From Chromera velia (taxonomy: Eukaryota; Sar; Chromeraceae), in contig JAHBMJ010000971.1 in the NCBI GenBank assembly GCA_018398765.1, positions 1-37,828 of the forward strand: DNA of 37,828 nucleotides, given 5' to 3'. A model generated the notes under the pieces. The model was not told where the DNA came from, did no database searches, and worked only from the letters and a program-made list of their open reading frames with translations. Of this stretch, positions 1-10,308 are shown in pieces. The translations under genes were made by a program, and so were the position numbers. Position 1 is the stretch's first letter, and the number at the start of each line of letters is the position of its first letter.

Positions 1-14
1 CCCCCCCCCCCCCT

Positions 15-50
<36 letters not shown>

Positions 51-754
51 ATGTGTGCGTGCATGTGTGCGTGCGTGTGTGTCTGCGTGGGTGTACGCGT
101 GTGTGCGCGCATGTGTGTATGTGCGTGTGCGTGTGTGCGTGAATGTGTGTATGTTTATGTGCCCTCTTTCGTGTGAGAGAGAGAAAGGGGGAGGGAGAGG
201 GACGGAGAGAGAGATCCCTGAGGACTGCATGTGCGTTTTTGGCGTGTGGGTATTCTCTCTGGTCGTTTGTCTGCGTATGAGCTCTCAGAAAACGTGGGGA
301 GGCTCGTACACGAGAAAAGGCGACGAAGATCCCGCCGTGCGCTGCGGTTGCCTTGTTTTGTGCAGCAGCCTCATCTCTTTTTTGGTCGGAATAGTTTGAG
401 GTCCTTTTTTCGTTCGCATTCATTCCACCACATCTGTCTGTCTGGATCGATTTTGCATGGGTGAGTCGATCGATCGATCGATGCCCCTCCCTCCACAGAG
501 TGCCTTCCTTCCTTCCGCATTGAATCTGTGACTGATTTGCTGCATGAAAGTATGAATGGCTCAACTGAGGACTGACTGACTGGCTGACTGAATGAATGAA
601 TGGTGAATGAATGGATGAATGGATGAATGAATGGATGAATGAATGGTGAATGAATGAATGAATGAATAAATAAATGAATGGTGAATGGATGAATGGATGA
701 ATGAATCAATGAATGGATGAATGAATGGATGAATGGATGAATGAATGAGTGCAG
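1..754. repeat. Microsatellite-rich sequence, probably intron of the gene ending at 2090
   Basis: The window opens with a run of C followed by a long GT/GC-GT tract to about 160, then purine-rich sequence near 175-215. Interrupted GAAT/GGAT tetranucleotides fill about 560-748 and run up to the splice acceptor GTGCAG that precedes the exon at 755. Between 230 and 480 there is non-repetitive sequence with short open frames. I could not tie it to a splice-consistent exon, so I leave it uncalled. Confidence 0.6.
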
Positions 755-2090
755 CGTCCAATCGGATCAGATGACCTCGAGCGAGGCCTTCAAGAAGACG
801 TGGGAGGTCAGTTTAAGAACCCATGCATCCATCAGTGGATATATGCAGAGAGAGTGTTGTTGTACTGAGGGATGGACGCTTTTCGTCAGTTCATACGTCT
901 CCTTACAGAGAGACGGACATTTGGAGAGATCCAGATTGGCGAGAGCCGATCCCGTCCTTTCTCTCTGCAGAAGAGATGTGTTCCTCCCTTCCCTTCGTTC
1001 CGTTCCGTCTCTTCGGCTACTTCCTTTGTATTGTGTTCTCCTCGTCTGTTCTCTCTCTCTCTCTCTTCTCTGTTGATTTTCATTCTCTCTCTGTCTCTCT
1101 CTTTTTCGATCTTCATGTCATTCTTTCTGCCTTTCGATTTGCCCCCGGCTCCCTCCCTCCCTCCCTCCCTCCCTCCCGAGAGAGAACGAGAGACGGGCAG
1201 AGAAAGAGAGAGAGAGGGATGCACTAATATGTATTCTTTCTGTAAGTCATCCATGTCAGCAATCATGCAGCGGCTCTGCATTCCCTCCGTCCAGCTTCTT
1301 GGGTCTTTTTTGTTCGGCTTCCGTCCAGCTTCTTGGGTCTTTTTTGTTCGGCTTCCGCTTCTTGAGTCTTTTTTGTTCGGCTTCTGGGGTCTTTTTTGTT
1401 CGACTTCCGCTTCTTGGGTCTTTTTTGTTCGACTTCCGCTTCTTGGGTCTTTTTTGTTCGACTTCCGCTTCTTGAGTCAAAAAAAATTTTTTGTTCGGCT
1501 TCTTGGGTCTTTTTTGTTCGACTTCCGCTTCTTGGGTCTTTTTTCCTAGCTTTTTTCTTCGACCTCGTCTTCGCTTTCAAACGATTCCAGGTTTTTCCCC
1601 TTCCTCTTTTCTGTGTCCGCTTCCTGTCTCCCTTGTGTCTCTCTGTCTTTTTCTCTATTCTTTTTTTTTTCCGTTGTTCTCTGATCCCTCCCCTCCTTCC
1701 TTGCTTGCTTGCTTCATTGCTAGTCTTCTCGTTAGTCTGTTCTTTGGTTCCTTCTTTCTTTACTGTTTTTCTGTTTTGTGTCCTGTCTTGCTTTCTTGCG
1801 TGCCTGCCTGCATGCATGCCTGCTTGCCTGCTTGCTCGCTCGCTCTGGCATTCTGTTTGTTCGTCCAGGGACATACCTGGTAAAATGGATGAGCCGTTGG
1901 ACGCGTGTTGGTGCTCGGCTCTTTCCCAGTCTCCTTGCTGACTGATGATACATTTTTTTGACTCTTTTGGCGTTGCGTGTACCTCTGTATTCTCTTTCTT
2001 TTCTCTGTTCTGCAGGATGCGCACAAGGCCTTTCTGCAGAAGGTGCGGGGGGGCTATCCGAGAGTCGAGGTACAAGTAGACAAGGAGTGA
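755..2090 (+). CDS. 3' end of an unrecognised gene: two terminal exons, product unknown
   Basis: Two exons are proposed. The first, 755-806, follows acceptor GTGCAG, ends at donor GTCAGT and reads ..VQSDQMTSSEAFKKTWE. The second, 2016-2090, follows acceptor TTCTGCAG, reads DAHKAFLQKVRGGYPRVE.. and ends at TGA (2088-2090). The first exon ends in phase 0 and the second begins in phase 0, and the joined peptide (about 41 residues) is charged and helix-like, unlike the surrounding satellite DNA. The 52-nt exon begins with the third base of a codon, so at least one more exon lies upstream, off the window or hidden before 755. I do not recognise the protein. The 1.2-kb intron (807-2015) holds a 23-34-bp minisatellite. 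Transcript data could show a different upstream structure. Confidence 0.5.
1286..1550. repeat. Intronic minisatellite, units of about 23-34 bp
   Basis: About nine tandem units share the core CTTGGGTCTTTTTTGTTCG with variants (GAGTC, GGGGTC; GGCTTCCG or GACTTCCG linkers). Unit length varies because the linker CTTCCG(TCCAG) is sometimes lost. One unit is interrupted by an A-run/T-run near 1477-1492. The array lies in the intron between exons 755-806 and 2016-2090, and the sense strand is pyrimidine-rich. Confidence 0.85.
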
Positions 2091-3475
2091 TCAGAAAAAT
2101 GTTTAGACAGCATGTGAATCACACGATCGAAAGAGCCTGTCACGTTAGAAGGTGGCTTGCTTCTCGTATGTGGGTTTGATTCCAAAAAGAGATACTAATT
2201 TTGTTGATCATTATGCAGCACCGATCAGTGTTTGATCTGAATATATGGGATCAATCTTCAACTTTGATTCTGAACTGAAACCTGTAGATTTGTAGATCTA
2301 TCTCGATTTCTGACAGTGACTCATTTTCAACTTAGTTAAATTTTAGTAGTGTTAAGGTCTACTTAGAGGGGTTGGCGCTGGTGAGTGCTTGCAGAGGTTC
2401 AAGGGTCTTCAGGGCTTGATGTCGCTGGAGCGGTTCAGGTCGATCCCTACTGTCAGACTCGATCGATATCAGGAGCATGGAGCTTTCTTGCGATTCGGCG
2501 ATCAATCTGATTTCATAGTAGTCTTCCAGAAAGTCTTTCGGAAGTCTTTCATGTGATTTCGATCGAAATGCGAAAGACCAAAATCTGTATAGTACAGGAC
2601 GTTAACGTCCCTAGTAACGTCCCGTCTCTTTTCTTGTTGATCCGTAAAAAGGCAGGTAGCGAGGATTCTAGCGAGGATTGAACCTATGATCTTCTGTTTG
2701 TTAATGTTATATGTTAACCACTAAGTCATGAACGTAAGCGACATACACCATTTTTTTTTGCTTAGCACTATTTTCGATTAAGTCAATTTATTTAATTCTC
2801 ATTTTCTTTCTAGTCACGCTTTGATAGCACATAGCAGTAGGTCCTGACTCCAGCTTTCAAAGTCAATGCAGTTGTATAATAGTTATGCGGCATAAAACGC
2901 GCGTACAACATGCACTTGATTATGCTGACTCATGCTTTACGCCCCCCCGTCTTTTCTGACAGAGGGTGCTCAGATGCCATCACGCCTATGCCCTGTTCAG
3001 ATTCTTGCTTTCACCCTAGCTAGCGGAACACAGAATTAATTGCGGTTCACTCTGATTTATTGTTTTTTTAAAAAAATAAATTTCCGTCTGTGTCTTTCTG
3101 ACTCTTTCATATAATGAAAATTAAAAAATTAAATGAAGTTCCATCCACATTCGGGTATACTCAGGCCTTCCTTTCCCTACTGCTCCCTAGACTGCTCCAA
3201 AGTACACGTTTCCATCAATTAATACAGTAGCTACTATAATAGCTCTCCCTAGATATCGATCAGTGATAAGTCGAAAATAATATTAGTCGAACATTAAAAA
3301 AAAAATAAGAAGTTATAAAAAGTAGAAAATTGTAAGACTGTATGACTGTGATACTGATGACTCACGTTATCTCAATTATTAATTCCTAGTCTATTATATG
3401 ACTGTCGTTAATACTCGTTATCATTTAAGCTAGAATTTAAGAACGATGAAATCCCTAGCTTGTTTTCTAACTTTT
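2091..3475. other. AT-rich spacer between convergent genes
   Basis: No credible coding frame is present. The composition drops to AT-rich, unlike the GC-balanced exons and satellite introns, and resembles the blocks at 12600-14260 and 31660-34500. It contains the perfect 14-nt palindrome GGACGTTAACGTCC at 2597-2610, with a further AACGTCC at about 2616, and a tRNA-like pol III signal on the minus strand near 2645-2730. It separates the + strand gene ending at 2090 from the - strand ankyrin gene ending at 3476. Confidence 0.6.
2645..2735 (-). repeat. tRNA-like SINE head or decayed tRNA copy
   Basis: On the minus strand an A-box-like TGACTTAGTGG (2718-2728) is followed 33 nt later by a B-box GGTTCAATCC (2675-2684), then by a T5 run (2646-2650), the usual pol III stop. 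The order and spacing match internal pol III promoters of tRNAs and tRNA-derived SINEs. I could not pair a 7-bp acceptor stem or a clean D stem, so a functional tRNA is unlikely. A 12-bp tandem repeat (TAGCGAGGATT twice, 2657-2679) adjoins the B-box. Confidence 0.4.
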
Positions 3476-5301
3476 TTATTCCCTCTCTTGTCTATGCAGA
3501 CCGGAAAGAAACACCGTGATTCCCCAGTCTTCCGGAAACTCCGCTTCTGCAAAAGCAAGTGCGGTCCGTCCATCATGGGAAACAGCCTCCACATTGATAC
3601 CATGCGCAACAAGCATCTGGGCTGTGCGTAATCTGATCCCCTCATCGACCTCAACAACGACACCGTCTGAAAATCTGAAGTTATCGGCCGAGTAGTGCAG
3701 AGCAGTACACCCCCAGCGGTCTACCTGATTCACATCTGCGCCTCGATCAAGGGCGACATGCATGTAACATCCTCACACAACCCCAACCGGCTGCTACGTG
3801 AAGAAGAGTTCTCCCGTCCTCATCTGAAGCGTTAATGTCGGCCCCGCGAGCGAGGAGCAACTCTGCAGCGGCATCGCTGTGCACCGGACGGCCTTCATCC
3901 AAACGAAGAGTATAATGCAAGGGTGTCATCCCCTCAGCACCCCTTGCATCGACCTCTGCCCCTCGATCAAGAACAAGCTGCAGTACTTTCATACAACCCC
4001 AACGGGCTGCAAAGTGCAGAAGGGTTTCCCCGTCCACATTTCTCGCATTCACGTCGGCGCCACGAGAAAGGAGCATTTCTGCAGAGGCGTCGTTGTCGAT
4101 CACCCGATGGTCCCCAACTGTCTTCCAACTCACAATACCCGCAGTGTTCATCAACGGGGTCTGTCCCGTTTGGCATCTTGCATCGACATCTAGTACGAAC
4201 CGATTTAGAGCAAGCTGTAGAACCTTCACAGCACCCGCAAGTGCTACGCGGTGGAGAATGGTTTCCCCATCGTCGTACGTTCCTCACATTTACTTCAGCT
4301 CCGTGCGCAAGCAGAAGCTCAGCGACAGTGTCACTGTCACTGATATGATAAAGGTCATCACTTATATGCGCCGTGAAGAAAAGGGGGGTGGATCCATCAT
4401 CGGTTCTAGAGTCGACATCCATCATGCCGTCGTCAATGAGCTTCTCTGCAATTTCCTTCTGGTTGCCTGCAGCCGCTAGGTGGAGAGCTGTAGCGCTGTC
4501 AAAAACGCTCTTTTCAAGGTCAGCACCCCCTGAGAGGAGATCCAAAAAAACCCCCAAGGGACCTTTGAGCGCTGCACAGCTAAGTGCCGTTCGACCGCTT
4601 TTATCCTTCGCATTCACATCTGCCCCTCTTGAAACGAGGAACCGCACAATATCAGGGCGGACCTCGAAACAGGCATGATGAAGGGCGGTGAAACCCTCAA
4701 AGTGTTTCACTTCACCCCCCCTCTGTAAACTCGCACCCTCTTCTATCAGCATCTCCACTGCTGGCAGACTGCCCGCGCAGACGGCATTCGAGAGTGCAGC
4801 CTTTCCTTCGGCCAAAGTATTTAAGTTCGCCCCCACTTTCAGCAACAGACGAAGGTCGTCCATGCCCTCAGACTCCGCATCTGCGCAGGCCTAGGCAGCC
4901 TGGCGAAGTGTCTCTGCGTCTACTGCCTGAAAGGAGCGGATCACGTTACCGACTTTCGAAGCAAAGAGAGGCGACAGATCGATTTTGTGGTACTCATTGA
5001 GAATCTGGTCAAGCTTTGAGTGAGTTTCTTGCTTCAGATACTGAAGGGTTGTGTCTACCACTTCACTAAGACCAGTGAGGGCAGCAGCAACCCTCGGAGG
5101 GGGAGGTGGAGACGCCTTCTCAAACGTTGCCGGGGGAAGGGAAAAGTCAGCAGGAGGCGGAGGAATTCGAAGATCACGGCACACCACATTGACGAGCACC
5201 CTCCTCTTTTCTCGAACCGGGGCAACCATCTGAGTGACGGCCTCCTCAAACCTCTGTATGCCCCGAAAGACAGACAAAAATGATTCTGGCAGTGCCTCCA
5301 T
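3476..5301 (-). pseudogene. Ankyrin-repeat protein gene broken by one stop and two frameshifts
   Basis: Reading starts at ATG 5301 (in-frame stop just upstream at 5335-5337) and would end at TAA 3476-3478, about 606 codons. The N-terminal ~140 residues have no ankyrins and carry proline runs (PPPP, PPPPP). About ten ankyrin repeats follow with textbook motifs: TALHHACFE, GADVNAKD, GRTALSCAA, GETLLHFAA, LDRGAEVDAR, GADINASD, GRTLLHVAA. Three lesions are visible: TAG at 4891-4893 inside continuous reading; a frame change near 4270-4275, where NVRNV meets DGETILH with four extra bases; and a second near 3760, where TTACATGCATGTC looks like a CATG duplication between RML and HVALDRGAD. No intron is visible, in contrast to the neighbouring transporter gene. 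Ankyrin arrays bind proteins; no partner can be inferred. It may be a pseudogene, a retrocopy or an assembly with indel errors. Confidence 0.85.
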
Positions 5302-6242
5302 TTCAACTGAGTGCACGGAAGAGCCTTTCAATACTCAAATCAGCGGGAGAGGGCTCTTGACGGACCAATATTCTGAAGATCTTGAAGCAGCTTCGTTTAT
5401 CTCAATTTCTCTTCAGCTCAGACTTACTGCGTATAGACCGTTCGTTTCAAATCTGCAAACATCTTCAAACATATGAACAAACGAGGCCCGCACGTGGAAA
5501 GAGGACCGGAGACGCGGAGTCTGCATGAGACGCTAAAGAGAACTTGGAGAATGGCCCCGCGGAGGGCGCGGAGCGAGGCTTGAAGCATGTATGCATGTTA
5601 ATTCGCACGCAGGTCTCCGCCGGGGGGATGCCGGGGGGGCGCTTATAATCCCCCGCGCGACTCCTTCCTCCAACATCCTCCAACACACTGCAGCACGACC
5701 AGAGACTCAGATGGAAGAGAGATGCTAAAGAAGCAAGGGATGGATGCAGCCCACTATTTATACATTCCTTTTCATTTTTTTCTCCCGGGCCCCGGCATAC
5801 TCTTCGGTATCCAGCATCCTGCATGAGGCATCACGTCCATCCCGTTCCTAGCTGAGTCGTCAGATTCCGTCTTAGCTCTTTAAGTCAGATGCAGCTGTCC
5901 CATTTTCCTCAGTCACGGCCAGTAGCCAGCAAGGGAGGTCAATCTCGCATGCTTCCAAAAGACACTTGCTGCTGACGGCACTTCCTCGATCCAGTCAGCA
6001 CAGCGAAGCCAGCCATATACAGTCTGAAGGCAGAAATGCAAGAATGAGGTTGCTGTGACTTGCTCAATCATGTCTTGTAGGATGGTTCCGCCCTGCCCTT
6101 GCCAAATCTATCCCTGAAGTGTGTCTCGATATTGAAGTTTGAAGTCAGGGGTGGGCTGTGAAGGCTCCCAAGAACCAAGTTGCCGCTCGGCTGTTCAGGA
6201 GACGCCCCCGAGAAATCGGAGACGGCGTAGCATCGCCAAGAT
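5302..6242. promoter_or_regulatory. Spacer shared by divergent ankyrin (-) and transporter (+) genes
   Basis: This 940-bp segment separates the ATG of the minus-strand ankyrin gene (5301) from the ATG of the plus-strand transporter (6243), so it must hold both promoters or 5' leaders. It is GC-balanced, free of long microsatellites and has a single TATA-like TATTTATA at 5755-5762. A G/C-run cluster lies at about 5620-5665. I see no convincing core promoter; only its position supports a regulatory role. Confidence 0.4.
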
Positions 6243-7968
6243 ATGCGGGGAGAAGGAGAAGAGCAGACCCCCGAGAACGCGGGTGGCTCCTCCGCCCTGG
6301 GGAAGGGAGGTGTGACTGCTCCGTTGCCCCCCCTGACAGAGAAGATCCAATTAGAGTACACCCTGTCGGACAAAGATAGAGAGGGGGACAATGCGGAGAC
6401 GGGAAGGACCCAACAACAACAATTGGAGGCCGTGATGTTCCCTGTCCACGTGCAGACCTTCTCCGCAGGGGGACTGCTTATGATGTCTCCAAGTAAGTGG
6501 ACTGACTGCTGCGTGATCTTGTGTGCAAGCATGGATGTGTGCCGGTGCAGGGAGGGAAGTGTGGAATTCATTCTCATATTTGTAACGAGAGTTTGAGTTG
6601 GTCTGTGGGTTTCTTTTTTGTTTCCCATGATTGTGCCTATCTGATCTGAGTGGCACGGGTCACATCACATCTGCGCGTTTGTTTGTTTGTTTGTTTGTTT
6701 GTTTATTTCTTCTCTCTCCTTCCACCTTGGTACAGCGGGGCCCATTCCTGAGTTGGAGTTCCCTCGCGTGACCTCTGGAGGGCTGGAGGCCAGTCTCCTC
6801 GGGTCTCCTGCCAGCAGGGGGAGGGTGAGTGTGGAGGATCCCCGCAGGCTCTCTGTGACTAGCGCCGTCTCCTCAGTCTTCCCTTCAGCCTGGAACGTTC
6901 AATCCGCACACCCACACTCAGCGGAGGGTCACCAAGCATACGCGGGGAGATCGCTTTCCTTCGCGGTGTCGCGGTCAGAGGGCAGAACAAGCTTCGTGTC
7001 TGTGGCTGCCACTGCGACAGCGGCAGGCGACGTCCCATCAGGCTCGCTGTTTGCCTCGATCTTCAATTCCGTGAATGTGCTGGTTGGAGTTGGGCTTCTG
7101 AGCTTTCCGTATTGCGCACGGCTGTGCGGGTGGGTTCCTTCCCTGGCACTCCTCTGCTTCTTCTCAGTGACCACTTGCTGGACAGGAATGATCCTGAAAG
7201 AGTGCGTCGACGTGGACAAGAAAAGGTCAGTCAGTCAGTCAGTCAGTCAGTCACTTATTCATTCATTCATTCATTCATTCATTGAGTCAGTCAGTCAGTC
7301 ATTTATTCATTCATTCATTCAGTCAGTCAGTCAGTCAGTCAGTCAGTCGGTCGGTCGGTCGGTCGGTCGGTCAGTCAGTCAGTCAGTCAGTCATTTATTC
7401 ATTCATTCATTCATTCATTCATTCATTCATTCATTCATTCAGTCAGTCAGTCAGTCAGTCAGTCAGTCAGTGAGCGGAAGGGAGAGGGAACACTTCTTTC
7501 CGTCTGGCTTTTCTCTTCCCCCCCCATCTCTCCCTCTCCCTCTTTCTCTGTCTCTCTGCCTGCGGGCATGATGGGATGTCGGTTCGTCTTGAGTCTTACC
7601 GCCTGTCTGCTGACCTGGCCATTTGCAGTAAGTGCGACAATTGGCGTTGATACTTCAACAGTCACAGAAAGAAAAAAAAGAAAGAAATAAAGAATTCGAA
7701 GTGGTCGGATGGAAAATTCCAGACCATCCATGCTTGCGTCTTCTTTCTCTTTCCCATTCTGTCCCTCTCTGTGTACTCTCTGTCCATCTATTTACTCACT
7801 TACTCACTTCAGGTTTGTGGGGTTTCCGGAGATGGCTGAGGCAGCCTTCGGCCGTCCCTTGCGCATTGTCATCTTCTGGATGTTCTCTCTCGAGCTCTGC
7901 ACTCTTGCGGGCATGTACCTCATCCTAATGGTCAGTTCTGGTAGTTGACGGATTCGTTTGTGTTTGTT

Positions 7969-8002
<34 letters not shown>

Positions 8003-8186
8003 TGTGTTTCTTTCTGTCTGACTGTCTCCCTGCCGGTCTGCCTCTCCGTTTATGAAGAAGAGGAGGGAAAGAAACCATATAGTCTGTCTGTCTGTCTCTC
8101 TGTCTGTGATGTTCTTTTGTCTTTGTTGCTTTCTTTCTTTTTGTCTGTCGTGTCCATGAAAGAGAAGGAGGGAAAGAAACCATACA

Positions 8187-8230
<44 letters not shown>

Positions 8231-10258
8231 GCCTGTTTGTCCGTGATGTTCTTTCGTCTTTGTTGCCTTCTTTCTTTTTGTCTGTCGTGTTCATGAAGAA
8301 AAGGAGGGAAAGAAGCCATGCAGTCTGTCTCTCTGTGTTGAACCCTCTGGGTCACGGAACAGGGGGGCAGGGAGAGACAAAAAAAAAAAAAAGCGAATTG
8401 ATATTTTCGCTCCAGGAGGAGACCTACTCTTCGTTGTGAAATGAAAGAACGATCACATTCGTCTCTGTTCTCTCTTCTTTAGTCTTCCTTTCTATTTCGT
8501 GATTTCGCTTTTCCCCCTTGCCTACAGTTAATCAATCTGTCACTCACACACTAACTCCCTCAGTCGAGCGAGAGATTTGTCGCTTTCCCTCTCCCATTTC
8601 TGTTTGCTCGCTCTCCTCACCCCCTTTGCCGACAGTTTCCAAAATCTCTGAGCGTTCGTTCTTGATCTACATTTGCAAACGCCTTTTCGTCTTTTCTGGC
8701 AGCTTTTTGTCTGTCTGTCTGGCTGTCTGTCTCTGTTGGTGGCTGTTCACCTCTCCCTGCAGCCGAAAGAGAAGAAGAAAAAATGATGCACAAATGAAAA
8801 GTTTGTCTGAGAGTTTTATTTCTACCACAAAACGAAAGGAGACGACGCACAAGAAACGCAATCGTACTCTGTGCTGCTCTGTCTCCTCTTGGGATTGGAC
8901 GGTGCATGTATTTTCTTTCATACAGACTTCTATGTATGTAAAAAGAAGTCTGTATGAAAGAAAATGCATGCCTCTTGGGATTGGACGAGGAGTGCCGATG
9001 AGAGGAACAAAAGCCCCTCCGTCTTCATTGATTCCTTCCTCTCTGCCTGTCTGTCTTCCTGCCTGCCACCCTGCAGGTGGACACTCTGGAGGCCCTCGTT
9101 CCGTCCGTGTCGGCAGATCGTGTGGGCAAGTTCTCCGCCTTCTTCATTGTGGCAGGTAGGCCTTCCAGTCGGGCGGTCGGGCAAAGGGGGACATCCAGAG
9201 AGACTCCTCAACATCCTTCTCACAGACTCGAAAGGAAAGAGAGAGAGGGCAGTTTGTTGAATAAAGAGGAAGGAGCAATCAGTGCATGCACATCCGCGTT
9301 TCGTCATCCATCGATACAAAGAAACGTTTCGTCATCCATCGATACAAAGAAACGAATCGATCCCGTGCTATCATGCTACTGCCGACTTGCTGCCCTGGCT
9401 ATACGTGTGTCTGGTCTGCTACCTCCGGGTCGGTCCCTTCCGAGATTCTCACAATCAAGCCCCGTCTCTTGCCTGCTACCCCCTCTGCAGCCGGCGTGAC
9501 TCCCACCCTATGGATTCAGGAGCTTTCCCTGCTGGCCCCTCTGGCCCTGATGGGAATCGGGTCGATGGTCTACCTGATCGTTGCAATGGGGGTCTATGGG
9601 GCGGTGGCGGAGGGAAAGGAGGGAGTGGGGGGGTCGTTTGTGCATCCGGCCTCCACAGAGATGTTCGGACCGGTAGGCCGATGGGTTTGATTCTTTTGGG
9701 TGTCCTTCTCTGTGTGGAAGGTTTTGTTTGTGTGCCTTTTCGCAGAAAACATGGTGCCTGTTAGATGCTCTGTCTGTCTGAATTGAAAGAAGCCAAAAAA
9801 GGAAAGAGAGAACGGTGTAGTTTGTCGGTGTGCCTGCTTGTGCGGGGGACCGTCTTCGCTTTATAAGTTTCAAAGCGCACGCAGAGATAGAAGGAAGTGA
9901 ATCCAGAACAGATCATATTAGACTTAGAGAGAACTTCGATCGATCCATTCTTCGCCCCCCTTTTCCCTTTTGTGTGGAAAGACCTGCAAGGTCGTTGATG
10001 CATCTCTTGATGCACGGCTCCACGATCCGCAAATACGCGTCTGGGCGTTTGCATGCATGCATGCAGTGGAAAAACTTGCCCATAGGGGTTGGTCTGATTG
10101 CTGTCGGTTTCTCTGGTCACTCGTGCTTCCCCCTGATCTACTCGTCCCTCGGTAGGGCCTCCAAGTGGAAGACCTCCGTGTCAGGGGCGTACATGGTGAC
10201 TGTGTCCATGTACGGGGGCATCATGGTCCTCGGGTACCTCATGTTTGGGAATCGGGTG

Positions 10259-10308
<50 letters not shown>

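Noticed and set aside
19-399. 126-codon frame MCVCVCVC..
   Set aside because: Produced by the GT/GC dinucleotide tract; no ATG at the start and no natural composition.
1263-2075. 270-codon minus-strand frame rich in Lys/Arg/Glu
   Set aside because: Antisense translation of the intronic minisatellite and CT-rich intron; the + strand exon pair explains 755-2090 better.
4891-4960. A small intron removing the TAG in the ankyrin gene
   Set aside because: The only nearby donor/acceptor pairs would give introns of about 25 or 59 nt, and the 59-nt one shifts the frame into a stop.
7459-7731. Minus-strand 90-codon frame in transporter intron 2
   Set aside because: Intronic, satellite-derived and without support.
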